A DNA stretch of 64,000 bases, from contig JAFSMP010000042.1 of NCBI GenBank assembly GCA_017447875.1, positions 1 to 64,000 of the forward strand. Reading direction: 5' to 3'. Under the pieces are notes generated by a model. It was not told where the DNA came from, made no database searches, and saw nothing but the letters and a program-made list of their open reading frames with translations. The position numbers and the translations under genes were made by a program. Positions 1 to 9,040 of the stretch are shown in pieces. Position 1 is the first letter of the stretch. Each line of letters begins with the position of its first letter. Origin of the DNA: Paludibacteraceae bacterium (GTDB lineage Bacteria; Bacteroidota; Bacteroidia; Bacteroidales; Paludibacteraceae).

Positions 1-157
1 TAAGAAGGAACTGCCAAGAGAAATCAACTTGATCTGTCGCTTGTGCAATCCATAAGCCGGCATAGGCAATTGGAGTGCCGGGAAGTCCGGGCACGATACA
101 GCCGATGATTCCTATCAGCAGAAAGAGAAAAGCTAAGATTAAAAGAGCGATATTCAC
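1..157 (-). CDS. DUF456 family membrane protein (partial, C-terminus outside window)
   Basis: Reading the minus strand from a GTG at 157 gives an open frame to the window edge, about 52 residues. It opens with a hydrophobic helix (NIALLILAFLFLLIGIIG), followed by the turn CIVPGLPGTPIAYAGLW. This hairpin is typical of DUF456 small membrane proteins, whose function is unknown. The GTG overlaps the TAG stop of the upstream PH-like gene by one base (157), the same kind of stop/start coupling seen elsewhere in this window. The product is an inner-membrane protein by inference. The gene continues beyond base 1. Confidence 0.6.
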   Translation of the reverse strand, partial: MNIALLILAFLFLLIGIIGCIVPGLPGTPIAYAGLWIAQATDQVDFSWQFLL

Positions 158-441
158 TATCTGTCATTTAATAATTTAACGATTTCGTTGGCATCGGAGC
201 GGGTGAAGCCGTTGGCCAGGATGGTGACACCGCCGTTGGTCTCGATGGTCACATCGCAGAAGAGCAGACCGGCACTGCGGGACACGGAACCGATCGCGGA
301 ATAACGGATGGTCGTCTCATCATAACCGATGAGTTTCTTCTTGCGGTACGTCACCATCTGGGCATCGTCATCGATAACGAGTTGGTCGGGGAAGACAGCA
401 TTGCCGCCTGTTACCCTGCTTGCTGAAAAAGTATGTTTCAT
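157..441 (-). CDS. small PH-domain-like protein, unknown function
   Basis: Predicted protein of 94 residues starting MKHTFSASRV. A frame runs upstream to 504, but it crosses the promoter, so the ATG at 441 is preferred. The pattern of short beta strands (VIDDDAQMVTYRKKKLIGYDETTIRYSAIGSV ends in a strand pair, then a C-terminal helix SDANEIVKLL) resembles bacterial PH-like domains (bPH_2/YdbS type). No signal peptide or catalytic motif is visible, so it is probably cytoplasmic. It lies 25 bp downstream of a good promoter and is translationally coupled to the DUF456 gene. The fold call is by pattern only and moderately uncertain. Confidence 0.55.
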   Translation of the reverse strand: MKHTFSASRVTGGNAVFPDQLVIDDDAQMVTYRKKKLIGYDETTIRYSAIGSVSRSAGLLFCDVTIETNGGVTILANGFTRSDANEIVKLLNDR

Positions 442-461
442 CGTATTATTGATATTTGGCA

Positions 462-493
462 CAAAGGTACAATAATTTTCTGATATATGCAAA
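462..493 (-). promoter_or_regulatory. Bacteroidota promoter for the PH-like/DUF456 pair
   Basis: Minus strand: -33 box TTTGC (489-493), 19 bp, then -7 box TACCTTTG (462-469). The -33 box is followed by the extension ATATATC that recurs in other promoters of this window. Confidence 0.75.
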
Positions 494-528
494 TTTATTT
501 GCAAAAATTTGCAAGAAATGCAGAAAAA

Positions 529-560
529 CTTGTGTATGTCAGAATTTTTGCGTACCTTTG
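529..560 (+). promoter_or_regulatory. Bacteroidota promoter for mutS
   Basis: Plus strand: -33 box CTTG (529-532), 20 bp, -7 box TACCTTTG (553-560), 20 bp before the mutS ATG. It is divergent to the PH-like promoter, and the two share a short AT-rich control region. Confidence 0.75.
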
Positions 561-579
561 CACGAAATTTGTAAAAACC

Positions 580-3219
580 ATGTTAGCAGGACCAAACGAG
601 ACGACAGGCAAAGAGCTTACACCGATGATGAAGCAATTCCGCGACATCAAAGCGCAGTATCCGGACGCGATGCTGCTCTTCCGGTGCGGTGATTTCTACG
701 AGACATACGCGGAGGATGCGGTCAAAGCATCGAAGATCCTCAATATCACGCTTACCCACCGTTCCAACGGAGGCAGCAGTGCTGCTCCGGCCTTGGAGAT
801 GGCGGGTTTTCCGTTTCATGCCCTGGATACGTATCTGCCTAAACTCGTACGCGCGGGTTTGCGCGTAGCGATATGCGACCAGTTGGAGGATCCGAAACTG
901 GCGAAGAAACTGGTGAAACGCGGCGTGACAGAACTGGTGACGCCGGGTGTGAGTTACTCCGACACCACCCTCACGCAGAAAGAGAACAACTGGGTGGCCT
1001 GCCTGCATTTTGACAAACATGTGATAGGTGTCGCCTTCCTGGATATCTCCACGGGTGAGTTCGTAGCCGGACAAGGCGACAGCGATTATATCGACAAACT
1101 CTTGACCAATTTCGGACCGAAAGAGGTGCTGCACCTGCGTGGACGGAAGGCGGATTTGGAGAACCTGTTCGGCAGCAAATATTTCACCTTCGAGTTGGAG
1201 GACTGGATGCTGGTGGAGAGCACGGCGCATGAGCGTTTGCAGAAGTTATGGGGCGTGAGCAGTCTGAAGGGTTTTGGTCTGGAGCAGATGCCGGCAGGTG
1301 TGACGGCAGCGGGTGGTATATTGATGTATCTGGACATGACGCAGCACCTGCAAACGGGACATATCCAGCATCTGAGTCGTATCGAGGAAGACAAATACGT
1401 ATGGCTCGATAAGTTCACGGTTCGGAACTTAGAACTGAATCATCGCCAGACGGAGGACAGCGCCACACTATGTGACATCATCGACCGTACGATTACGCCT
1501 ATGGGCGGCCGCATGTTACGCCGCTGGATCGTTTTTCCGCTCAAAGATGTGCGTCCGATACGTAACCGCCAGACGGTGGTAGAGTTTCTGTTCAAGAATC
1601 CCGAAGCCCGTGAGACCATCCGTGAGGCGCTGGCACAGGTGCAAGACATGGAACGTATCGTAAGCAAGGTGTCCACGGGTCGTATCGGTCCGCGTGAGAT
1701 GGTGCAGTTGGGTCGTGCGTTACGTGCGGTCAAACCTATTAAGGATATATGCGAATCCGCGCGCGAAAACGCGTACCTGAGTCTGTTAGGCGAACAGTTG
1801 GATCCGTGCTCCGAGATGCGTAGCCGTATCGAACGGGAGATAGTGCCCGATCCGCCGGCAGTGCAGGGACGACCGAACATCATCGCACGGGGTGTAGATA
1901 CGGAGTTGGACGAACTGCGGGCTATCCAGTCGGACGGCAAGGACTACCTGCTGCAGATCCAGCAACGCGAGATTGAACGCACGGGCATCACGAGCCTCAA
2001 AATCGGTTATAACAACGTCTTCGGTTATTACCTGGAGGTGCGTAACACGTACAAAGAGCAGGTGCCGGCGGAATGGATCCGCAAGCAGACGCTGGTGAAC
2101 GCCGAGCGCTATATCACCGATGAACTGAAGGCGTATGAAGAGAAGATCACCACGGCGGAGGAGAAGATACAGGTCATTGAGAACCGGCTCTATCAGGAAC
2201 TGATGCTCGCCCTGTGCGAATGGGTGCCGCAGATGCAGTTAGATGCCAACGTGCTGGCGCAGTTGGACTGCCTGCTGAGTTTTGCTACGGTGGCAGCCGA
2301 GCACCGATACGTCTGTCCGGACGTGAACGACAGCCTGGTGATCGATATCCGGCAGGGTCGTCATCCGGTGATCGAACAACAGTTGCCGGTGGGTGAGCAG
2401 TATATCGCCAATGACGTACTGCTCGACAACAGCGGTCAGCAGATCATCATCATCACGGGACCGAACATGGCCGGAAAGTCCGCCCTACTCCGTCAGACAG
2501 CGCTGATCGTGCTGCTGGCTCAGATGGGTTCGTTCGTGCCGGCAGAGAGTGCGTCGATCGGTGTGGTGGACAAGATCTTCACGCGCGTAGGCGCAAGCGA
2601 TAATATATCGTTGGGTGAATCGACCTTCATGGTGGAGATGAACGAGGCGGCGTCGATCTTGAATAACCTCAGTGAGCGCAGTCTGGTGCTCTTCGATGAG
2701 TTGGGTCGCGGTACGAGCACGTACGACGGTATCTCTATCGCCTGGGCGATCGTGGAGTATATCCATGAGCATAAAGGGCATGCCAAGACGCTCTTTGCCA
2801 CGCATTACCATGAGCTGAACGAGATGGAGAAGACCTTCGACCGAATCCGTAACTATAATGTGTCCGTACGGGAGGTGAACGGTAAGATCATCTTCCTGCG
2901 CAAACTCGTGCGAGGCGGCAGTGAGCACAGTTTCGGTATCCATGTAGCGAAACTGGCGGGTCTGCCTAACTCGGTGGTAGAACGGGCGAATCAGATTCTG
3001 GCAGACCTGGAGCGCGCTGCCAAGAACGGCGATATCGCCAAGCCGATCGAGCATATCGGTGAGAGTCGTGAAGGCATGCAACTGAGTTTCTTCCAACTCG
3101 ACGATCCGGTGCTGGAGCAGATACGCGATGAGGTGAAATCGCTGGATATCAATAATCTAACGCCCTTGGAGGCACTGAATAAGCTATCGGAAGTCAAACG
3201 CCTCGTAGGAGGAAAATAA
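580..3219 (+). CDS. mutS: DNA mismatch repair protein MutS
   Basis: Mismatch-recognition ATPase of methyl-independent repair, cytoplasmic, 879 residues from the ATG at 580 (the frame extends upstream to 487 through the promoter, so that start is rejected). The N-terminal mismatch-binding domain has the Phe-x-Glu motif in GDFYETY. The C-terminal ATPase has Walker A GPNMAGKS, Walker [17 protein letters not shown] and the dimer-interface motif [11 protein letters not shown]. Length and domain order match MutS1 rather than MutS2. mltG follows after one base, so the two are probably cotranscribed. All key residues are present. Confidence 0.97.
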   Translation: MLAGPNETTGKELTPMMKQFRDIKAQYPDAMLLFRCGDFYETYAEDAVKASKILNITLTHRSNGGSSAAPALEMAGFPFHALDTYLPKLVRAGLRVAICDQLEDPKLAKKLVKRGVTELVTPGVSYSDTTLTQKENNWVACLHFDKHVIGVAFLDISTGEFVAGQGDSDYIDKLLTNFGPKEVLHLRGRKADLENLFGSKYFTFELEDWMLVESTAHERLQKLWGVSSLKGFGLEQMPAGVTAAGGILMYLDMTQHLQTGHIQHLSRIEEDKYVWLDKFTVRNLELNHRQTEDSATLCDIIDRTITPMGGRMLRRWIVFPLKDVRPIRNRQTVVEFLFKNPEARETIREALAQVQDMERIVSKVSTGRIGPREMVQLGRALRAVKPIKDICESARENAYLSLLGEQLDPCSEMRSRIEREIVPDPPAVQGRPNIIARGVDTELDELRAIQSDGKDYLLQIQQREIERTGITSLKIGYNNVFGYYLEVRNTYKEQVPAEWIRKQTLVNAERYITDELKAYEEKITTAEEKIQVIENRLYQELMLALCEWVPQMQLDANVLAQLDCLLSFATVAAEHRYVCPDVNDSLVIDIRQGRHPVIEQQLPVGEQYIANDVLLDNSGQQIIIITGPNMAGKSALLRQTALIVLLAQMGSFVPAESASIGVVDKIFTRVGASDNISLGESTFMVEMNEAASILNNLSERSLVLFDELGRGTSTYDGISIAWAIVEYIHEHKGHAKTLFATHYHELNEMEKTFDRIRNYNVSVREVNGKIIFLRKLVRGGSEHSFGIHVAKLAGLPNSVVERANQILADLERAAKNGDIAKPIEHIGESREGMQLSFFQLDDPVLEQIRDEVKSLDINNLTPLEALNKLSEVKRLVGGK

Positions 3220-3220
3220 T

Positions 3221-4264
3221 ATGGTTAAGAAACGCTATATCATCCGTGCTATCCTGATCGTCTTAGGACTTATCCTGGCGCTTGCTGTGGCGTTTGTGGC
3301 GGAGCAGTACTACCGCTGGCATATCTGCAACTTCCGCGCCAAGGACGGTCAACCGCAGAGCATCTATGTCTATCCGGGTGCCTCGACGGACTCGGTGTTG
3401 AACCTACTGCGGGAACGGTATGATATCAGTTCAGAGACCGATTTGAAGTTACACATACGCTATTTCATTTTCCATTATCCGGAACCGGGTTATTATCTTT
3501 TCGATGCGCAGGTGGGTGACCGTGAAGTGATCGAACGGCTCAAATACGGACGTCAGACTCCTATTCGTCTGACCTGGAACAATTTCGTTCGTACCCGTGA
3601 GGACTTGGCGGGTAAGATCGCCGGCCGGCTTCAGATGGACAGTGTGACCCTGTTGCACTATCTCGAAGATGATGCTTTTCTGGCGACATACGGCTTGAAT
3701 AAGGAGACGAGCCGGTGCCTTTTTATCCCGAATACGTATGAGGTGTATTGGAATATCAGCCCGGAACAGTTGTTCGAACGCATGAACCGCGAATATAACT
3801 ACTTCTGGAACGAGGAACGCCGTGCCAAAGCCGATTCGATAGGTCTGAGTCCGGTGGAGATCGCTATCGTAGCGTCTATTGTCGAAGGCGAGAGCACCAA
3901 CAAGAGCGAACTGCCGATCATCGCCAGTCTGTATCTGAACCGCGTACGCAAAGGGATGCATCTGCAAGCCTGTCCGACGGTCAAATATGCGGTGGGAGAC
4001 TTTAAGTTACGCCGGATCCTGTACCGGCATCTGGCGGTTGACTCGCCTTATAACACCTATAAGTATCCGGGCTTGCCTCCGGGACCGATCCGCTGCCCGT
4101 CACCCGTGACGCTGGATATCGTGCTGAATGCGCCTAAGACGAACTATCTGTATATGTGCGCCAATCCTGAGCGGAACAACACGCATATCTTCTCCTCGGT
4201 CTTCTCGAACCATGTCAACGCGGCACGGCAATATCGGCACGTCATGGACACTATTCAATGGTAA
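3221..4264 (+). CDS. mltG: endolytic transglycosylase MltG (YceG family)
   Basis: Membrane-anchored lytic transglycosylase that cuts nascent glycan strands and so ends peptidoglycan polymerisation. It has 347 residues, with one N-terminal membrane helix (about residues 5-28) and the rest periplasmic. The catalytic Glu lies in VASIVEGES (usual form ASIVEKE), followed by the family signatures LQACPTVKYAVG and YPGLPPGPIRCPS. An AGGAGG ribosome-binding site lies at the end of mutS and the ATG is one base past the mutS stop. Its stop codon is formed by the heptamer repeat at 4258-4285. Confidence 0.93.
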   Translation: MVKKRYIIRAILIVLGLILALAVAFVAEQYYRWHICNFRAKDGQPQSIYVYPGASTDSVLNLLRERYDISSETDLKLHIRYFIFHYPEPGYYLFDAQVGDREVIERLKYGRQTPIRLTWNNFVRTREDLAGKIAGRLQMDSVTLLHYLEDDAFLATYGLNKETSRCLFIPNTYEVYWNISPEQLFERMNREYNYFWNEERRAKADSIGLSPVEIAIVASIVEGESTNKSELPIIASLYLNRVRKGMHLQACPTVKYAVGDFKLRRILYRHLAVDSPYNTYKYPGLPPGPIRCPSPVTLDIVLNAPKTNYLYMCANPERNNTHIFSSVFSNHVNAARQYRHVMDTIQW

Positions 4265-4285
4265 ATGGTAATTGGTAAATGGTAA
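4258..4285 (+). repeat. heptamer array (4 units, ATGGTAA type) at the mltG/usp junction
   Basis: Units ATGGTAA, ATGGTAA, TTGGTAA, ATGGTAA, then a partial fifth. Unit 1 carries the mltG stop (TAA 4262-4264) and unit 4 carries the ATG start of the next gene (4279). Confidence 0.85.
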
Positions 4286-4851
4286 ATGATTTGATTTGGG
4301 ATAATAACGAGGATATCAGAGTGATCGAATGCGAGAACAATGCTCGCACGATACGCAAGCGACTCAGCGAATGTCGGGAAGAACGGCGTCCGTATGTCTT
4401 TATCACGTCCACGATGACCATCAAACCGCTGCACCGGATCTTAGTGCCGGTGTCGATGCTGGAGGAAGAGACGTATAAGGCGGAGATATGTACCTATATC
4501 GCCCGCAAGACGGGTGCACATATTATCTTGCTGCAGGCCAATGACTACGGTTCGCACGCACGGCAGAACGTCAACCGGATCGTGACCCATATCAAGGCGG
4601 TGGCGGAACGGAGCGGTGAAGAAATCTCGTATGAAGTGGTGCTGGCGCGTAAGGACTCTTTCTCTCTCATGCGGGAAGCGGCAGAGCGGCAAAGGGATTT
4701 CCGGCACGACCTGTTGGTGCTTACTGCCAGCCGGGAATACGGCTTGGATGATATCTTCTTCGGACCGCAAGAACAGAAGGCGATCCAACGGGCACTGGTA
4801 CCGGTGATGCTGGTTAACCCTCGTGAAGATTTGTTCTCTCTTTGCGACTAA
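4279..4851 (+). CDS. universal stress protein-like (UspA fold)
   Basis: Predicted protein of 190 residues. From about residue 50 it has the Usp beginning IKPLHRILVPVSMLEEETYKAE, then a helix with ARKTGAHIILLQAND, and ends with a strand-helix-strand LVLTASREYGL and QRALVPVMLVNP. Usp proteins are cytoplasmic alpha/beta proteins that often bind ATP and are linked to stress survival. The classical G-x2-G-x9-G-S/T nucleotide loop is not clear here, so ATP binding is uncertain. An extra N-terminal stretch of about 45 residues precedes the fold. Its start codon is the last heptamer of the array joining it to mltG. Confidence 0.6.
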   Translation: MVNDLIWDNNEDIRVIECENNARTIRKRLSECREERRPYVFITSTMTIKPLHRILVPVSMLEEETYKAEICTYIARKTGAHIILLQANDYGSHARQNVNRIVTHIKAVAERSGEEISYEVVLARKDSFSLMREAAERQRDFRHDLLVLTASREYGLDDIFFGPQEQKAIQRALVPVMLVNPREDLFSLCD

Positions 4852-4914
4852 TTCTGCCTTTTTGTTAACTTAAATTTGCAAATTTTAGAAATTTGACACT
4901 TTTTCGTCAAAATA

Positions 4915-4946
4915 TTTGGCTATATGGTCAAAAAGCAGTACCTTTG
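4915..4946 (+). promoter_or_regulatory. Bacteroidota promoter for a small RNA
   Basis: Plus strand: -33 TTTG (4915-4918), 20 bp, -7 TACCTTTG (4939-4946). No gene of normal size follows. A terminator hairpin occurs about 50 bases downstream. Confidence 0.7.
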
Positions 4947-4950
4947 CACC

Positions 4951-5022
4951 GTGTTTTTCATGGTATTAGATTTAAGGTTAAATGAAAAGATTGGGTTGTC
5001 GTGAGACAACCTGCTTTTTTTT
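4951..5022 (+). ncRNA. putative small RNA with own promoter and terminator
   Basis: A transcript starting about 5 bases after the -7 box would be about 70 nt and end in a textbook intrinsic terminator: stem GGTTGTC (4994-5000), loop GTGA, GACAACC (5005-5011), then eight T (5015-5022). Its only ATG (4982) opens a 27-codon frame that runs through the terminator, so coding is unlikely. The stretch CATGGTATTAGATTTAAGG (4960-4978) looks like a conserved Bacteroidales small-RNA sequence from memory, possibly the Rfam Bacteroidales-1 class, but I could not verify this. Confidence 0.6.
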
Positions 5023-5029
5023 ATCTTTC

Positions 5030-5080
5030 GAAATTCGAGAGAATTTCAAAAGTAAAAGCAGGTAGCCCTGCTTTTACTTT
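5030..5080 (-). terminator. hairpins at the 3' end of the phosphoesterase gene
   Basis: There is a 14-bp perfect stem (5049-5062 with 5067-5080, loop TAGC) that includes the stop codon of the minus-strand gene. A second 7-bp stem (GAAATTC 5030-5036 with 5041-5047) lies just beyond. On the minus strand the U-tract is weak; the T-run of the facing small RNA lies next to it. Confidence 0.5.
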
Positions 5081-6594
5081 ATGACCTTTTTCCCGTCTTG
5101 GATATAGACTCCGTGGCGGGCAGGTTGCTCTACCCTACGTCCCAGGATGTCATAGACGGCACCATCGGTCATCAGCGGAGTCACGTTCCGGATGGCTTCC
5201 TCTTCTTTACCGTTACCCACGGTGAGCGTCAGATGCAGGTCATCCGTACGGTTCGCCCACTGCTTGCCCCACTGCGTCACATCTTCCACGAGCGACTGCA
5301 CCGGTGCTTTGGCCAAAGCCTCGGCATAGAGCGTCATCGGAACTTGTAATACCAGCTTAAGCGACTTATCTGCGTCCAGCATCTCACTGATCATCCCTTC
5401 CATGCCTGTATACACCTCATTGGCGAGTGAGTCGGCTTCGGGATGTTCGGGTTCATTGGCATCGCTATGCAGCAGGTACAGTTCAACGGTCGTCGAGCCC
5501 ATGTACTTATCCACCAGCGCCATCTTGGCCGAGTCGGTTTTCGGGATGCAGTTATTCACCAGACGGTCCGCTATTGTCTGATTGAACTCTTGCGCTACCC
5601 TGCTTTTGGCCTCATCTACCCGTTTCCATAGACGCAGCGACATCGCCGGCAACATGTTCCGTGCGTGTTCACGCATCCATTCGCGACTGTAGGTCGTCAG
5701 GTCCGGTTGGGACGCGATAGAGGTGATATAATCCGTCTCGACGGTGACGGTCTTACGGTTCGGCGAGAGCGTCAACCAGCGGTACGGGCAGGGGTATGTG
5801 ATCGGTGAACCGGTGGTTATCTCGACAATGCTGTCGTTACCGGTGATCGAGTCAAGGCGGGTGGTGATACCGTTGACATGGAAATGGCCGGTCAGCACCA
5901 GATGGACACCGTGGTTCATCAGGCTGTCACGTATCGCATCGGCATTCTTCAGACGGCACGAACTCTCCAGACGCGACTGCTTGTCGATATGCTCCAGCAG
6001 CTGCCAGTGGCACATCGCGATGATTGTGTTGCCTTTCTCGGTCGCTGCATCGGCTTGCTGTAAGATCCAGGCTAAGGTGTTCGCCGATAACGAACCGACC
6101 GAAGCAGTCGTGTGCGAACCGTCGATACCGATAACCGTCAGACCTTCAAAGGGTTCCGCTGCATAACTGTGTGACTCCGCGTCCTTGGCGATCGCTTGTG
6201 CATAAGTCAAAGGATAGGTCTTCTCCCAGGCCGTATCCGCCTCTATATCATGGTTACCGGGGATGACGAGAGAAGGTATACCCGCCTCGTTCAGTTGCTC
6301 CAGCGAGGCAGCCACCAGGGCATGACTCTCCGCTTCGGCTTGACGGGTCAGGTCACCGGGAATGAGCACCAGGTCCGGTTGGTACTTCAGCGCCGTATCC
6401 ACCAGCGCGTACCATATCTCTTCACTTAGATGCAGCATCTTCCGCTGGCTCTGCATGTACTTGTCGAACGTCGAGTCGGCTTCGATCAGCGTCTGCGGGT
6501 ATACATGCGGGTCGGCAATGACCATGATTCGTTCCTGTCCGATAGCCATCAGCGGCATCAGCATCAATAATACTATTTTGCTTATATATCTCAT
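5074..6594 (-). CDS. exported calcineurin-like metallophosphoesterase
   Basis: About 506 residues from the ATG at 6594 (a TTG two codons upstream at 6600 is less likely). The signal peptide is MRYISKIVLLMLMPLMAIG. Metallophosphoesterase motifs occur in order: VIADPHVY (usual D-x-H), LIPGDLTRQAE, VIPGNHDIE, MCHWQLLEH and LTGHFHVNG. This gives the complete two-metal site, so it hydrolyses phosphoester bonds, substrate unknown. The C-terminus (VYDILGRRVEQPARHGVYIQ then DGKKVIK) is the short tail seen on many secreted Bacteroidales proteins, suggesting cell-surface delivery. It is last in the operon; the upstream stop TGA lies 2 bases before its ATG. Confidence 0.88.
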   Translation of the reverse strand: MRYISKIVLLMLMPLMAIGQERIMVIADPHVYPQTLIEADSTFDKYMQSQRKMLHLSEEIWYALVDTALKYQPDLVLIPGDLTRQAEAESHALVAASLEQLNEAGIPSLVIPGNHDIEADTAWEKTYPLTYAQAIAKDAESHSYAAEPFEGLTVIGIDGSHTTASVGSLSANTLAWILQQADAATEKGNTIIAMCHWQLLEHIDKQSRLESSCRLKNADAIRDSLMNHGVHLVLTGHFHVNGITTRLDSITGNDSIVEITTGSPITYPCPYRWLTLSPNRKTVTVETDYITSIASQPDLTTYSREWMREHARNMLPAMSLRLWKRVDEAKSRVAQEFNQTIADRLVNNCIPKTDSAKMALVDKYMGSTTVELYLLHSDANEPEHPEADSLANEVYTGMEGMISEMLDADKSLKLVLQVPMTLYAEALAKAPVQSLVEDVTQWGKQWANRTDDLHLTLTVGNGKEEEAIRNVTPLMTDGAVYDILGRRVEQPARHGVYIQDGKKVIK

Positions 6595-6596
6595 AA

Positions 6597-7787
6597 TCAA
6601 TAATGAATGGTTATCTCTACACGTCTGTTAAGTTGTCGTCCTTCTTCGGTGTCGTTAGGAGCCACCGGACGGGTGTCTCCGTAACCGTAGGCCTTGATGG
6701 CTTCGGGTGCGCAACCGTACGCGATCAGTTGTCGGCGTACGGACTCGGCACGCGCTTGCGAGAGCGTCTTGTTGGACTCGGGTTGACCGATATTATCCGT
6801 ATGACCGGCTAACTGCACCTTATAACCGTAGGTCTGTACATGGGTGGCGATACGCTTGAGTTCCGGCAACGATGCCTCCATGATCACGTCACTGGCGGTC
6901 TCGAAGAGCAGGTTATCGATCGCCACGGGTTCGTTCACCGTTAATACGGTGATGGACTCCGGCCGTTTGTCCTGCGGCAGCGTCACCGCGTATATATCAT
7001 GCATCCGACCGATCTTCTGCGCATAATAGGCGGTGGTACCGTCCGTCGATATCTTATACCAGCAGTCACGACCGACGGTGTTGATCTCCGGTCCGAGATT
7101 CTCCGGTTCCGACCAGCAGTTCCAACAGGTATCTGCCAGACGACGGGTCACCCATACGTCCAGATCACCCAAGGTGCCTTCGCGGTCCGAAGAGAAATAA
7201 AGGGTCTTCAGGTCCGGATGCAGGAAGGGTGAACGCTCCATACCGGTGGTGTTGATAGCCGAACCGATGGAGTACGGTGTGCCCCAACGGCCTTGTGCGT
7301 CCCGTTCGGAGACGAAGATGTTTAACGAGGGTTTGTCTTCTCCTTCTGCCGGATAGTTGGCGGCAAAGAGCAGGGCCTTGCCATCTGCGGTGATCATCGC
7401 GTCCGCTTGCCAGTTACCCAACTGCAGGTACTGCGGTAAGGGTCGCGGTTCGGTCCATCCGTAGGCAGCACGCACCGAGAAACACATCCGTCCTTCCACG
7501 AACAGCAGCATCGTCCGGCCGTCACCGCTCACCGAGGTAGGTGCCTCATTGCGATGCGGGTTACTGAGTGCATCGATCTTACGGGCTGCACCCCACTCTC
7601 CGGTTTTTTTATCGCGGTACGAGACGTATATATCTTCCGTGTAAGACCCGTCTTCACGGTTCAGACCCACGAAATACAACGTGTTATCGTCGATGGTCAG
7701 CGTCGGACCGTACTCCTCTCCCCGCGGTGTATTCACCGTAGGAGGCAGCAGGATAGCCAATAATATGAAGAATAAGGTTATCAGCAT
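6597..7787 (-). CDS. PD40 beta-propeller/OmpA-like envelope protein
   Basis: Predicted protein of 396 residues with an N-terminal hydrophobic segment (MLITLFFILLAILLPP). It has repeated PD40/TolB-like blades (for example DLKTLYFSSDREGTLGDLDV), then a C-terminal OmpA domain with the peptidoglycan-binding pattern VQLAGHTDNIG, LSQARAESVRRQL and NRRVEITI. Such proteins anchor the outer membrane or surface machines to peptidoglycan; in Bacteroidota, related PorE-type proteins belong to the type IX secretion system. No lipobox Cys is visible. The partner is unknown. It is joined to cinA by a heptamer array that also supplies its start region. Confidence 0.8.
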   Translation of the reverse strand: MLITLFFILLAILLPPTVNTPRGEEYGPTLTIDDNTLYFVGLNREDGSYTEDIYVSYRDKKTGEWGAARKIDALSNPHRNEAPTSVSGDGRTMLLFVEGRMCFSVRAAYGWTEPRPLPQYLQLGNWQADAMITADGKALLFAANYPAEGEDKPSLNIFVSERDAQGRWGTPYSIGSAINTTGMERSPFLHPDLKTLYFSSDREGTLGDLDVWVTRRLADTCWNCWSEPENLGPEINTVGRDCWYKISTDGTTAYYAQKIGRMHDIYAVTLPQDKRPESITVLTVNEPVAIDNLLFETASDVIMEASLPELKRIATHVQTYGYKVQLAGHTDNIGQPESNKTLSQARAESVRRQLIAYGCAPEAIKAYGYGDTRPVAPNDTEEGRQLNRRVEITIHY

Positions 7788-7815
7788 TCAGTAATCAGTA
7801 TTCAGTTTTTCAGTA
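7787..7815. repeat. heptamer array (TTCAGTA type) between cinA and the PD40 gene
   Basis: Units TTCAGTA (7787), ATCAGTA (7794), TTCAGTT (7801) and, after one extra base, TTCAGTA (7809). The array covers the cinA stop and C-terminal codons and ends at the downstream start codon. Confidence 0.8.
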
Positions 7816-9040
7816 TTTTCAATAATCCGACCAGTGCTTTCATGCACGCGCGATCGGTTACCTGTTCACGCAGTTTGCCCAGATGGAAGCACTCGGCGGT
7901 GGTGCCTTCAGGTGTTGCCCAAGCTATCCAGACGGTGCCTACGGGCTTCTCCGCAGAGCCTCCGGACGGTCCGGCTATACCACTGGTGGCGATAGCATAA
8001 TCCGTTCCGATTTGTGCGCGAACGCTTTCTGCCATCACGCGCACCACTTCTTCGCTTACTACGCCGTGCGCTTTTATCAGTTCGGCAGGAACACCTAACA
8101 GGTGCTCTTTGACCGAGTTATCGTAACTGATGACCGAACCGTAATAGAAGGCGGATGACCCTGCATGTTTGTTCAGCAGCGAGGCTAACTTTCCTCCGGT
8201 ACAGGACTCAGCCGTAGCGATCGTCTGAGCTCGTGACTTGAGGAGTTGACCGACGATCACTTCCAGCGGTTCATCGGTCTCGGCGATCAGATAATCGCTC
8301 ACAAGCCCTTTGAGACGGTCGAACCAGGTCTCCATCTCTGATTCACTCAGCCCGCCGTAGGACGATAACCGCAGACGGATGATACCGTCCTTGGGCAGAT
8401 AAGCCAGATGCAGGGTATGCGGCATGGAGGCCTCATACTCCTCAAGCAGGATAGCTAAAGATGATTCAGGTATGCCCGTCACCTGCAGCGTCTTATGAAT
8501 AATGGCTTTCGACTTTCGACTTTCGACTTTTGACTCGATATACGGCAGTATCTGCTCTTCCATCCCGATCTTCATCTCGTACGGCACACCGGGCATGCAA
8601 GCCAGCAGTTGGTTGCCCTTATGGAAGATCATCAGCGGAGCGGAGCCTACCCGATTCTCCAGAATGTCCGCGCACTCCGGCACGAGCCACTGCGTAGCGG
8701 TCAGGCGGTTAAGCACATCCGGGCGGTCGGCATACAGCTTATGAATATGTGCGCGCACACGGGTGTCTTCAATAAGGTGCGAACCGAAGTACTCACACAG
8801 CACATGTTTGGTGATATCGTCCTTGGTCGGACCGAGCCCACCGGTAGTCAGGACGATATCCACCCGGCTGAACGCCTCGTTGAGAGCTGCGACGATATGG
8901 TCCCGGTCGTCATGCACCGAGGTGATCTGGTACAACTCGATACCGCACTCATTGAGTTTTTCCGCCATCCAGGCAGAGTTCGTATCGACTACCTGACCGA
9001 TCAGCAGTTCGTCTCCTATGGTGATTATTTCTGCGCGCAT
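7802..9040 (-). CDS. cinA: CinA, competence/damage-inducible and nicotinamide-nucleotide amidase
   Basis: Two-domain protein of 412 residues from the ATG at 9040 (MRAEIITIGDELLIG is the usual CinA beginning; an ATG at 9052 is possible). The N-terminal MoaB/MogA-like domain has TTGGLGPTKDD. The C-terminal PncC amidase domain has ATAESCTGGKLASLL and ATSGIAGPSGGS; this domain deamidates NMN in pyridine-nucleotide recycling. In frame, around residues 170-180, it carries a heptamer array encoding the linker SKVESRKSKA, which is not part of the normal family. It overlaps the upstream DUF3109 gene by 16 bases, suggesting coupling. Confidence 0.93.
   Translation of the reverse strand: MRAEIITIGDELLIGQVVDTNSAWMAEKLNECGIELYQITSVHDDRDHIVAALNEAFSRVDIVLTTGGLGPTKDDITKHVLCEYFGSHLIEDTRVRAHIHKLYADRPDVLNRLTATQWLVPECADILENRVGSAPLMIFHKGNQLLACMPGVPYEMKIGMEEQILPYIESKVESRKSKAIIHKTLQVTGIPESSLAILLEEYEASMPHTLHLAYLPKDGIIRLRLSSYGGLSESEMETWFDRLKGLVSDYLIAETDEPLEVIVGQLLKSRAQTIATAESCTGGKLASLLNKHAGSSAFYYGSVISYDNSVKEHLLGVPAELIKAHGVVSEEVVRVMAESVRAQIGTDYAIATSGIAGPSGGSAEKPVGTVWIAWATPEGTTAECFHLGKLREQVTDRACMKALVGLLKILKN
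8507..8534. repeat. heptamer array (TTTCGAC type) inside cinA
   Basis: Three perfect TTTCGAC units and one TTTTGAC, in frame in cinA, translating as VESRKSK-type residues in an apparent loop. Confidence 0.9.

Noticed and set aside
487-579. Longer start for mutS
   Set aside because: The upstream 31 codons lie across the promoter and are not MutS-like; the ATG at 580 matches the family.
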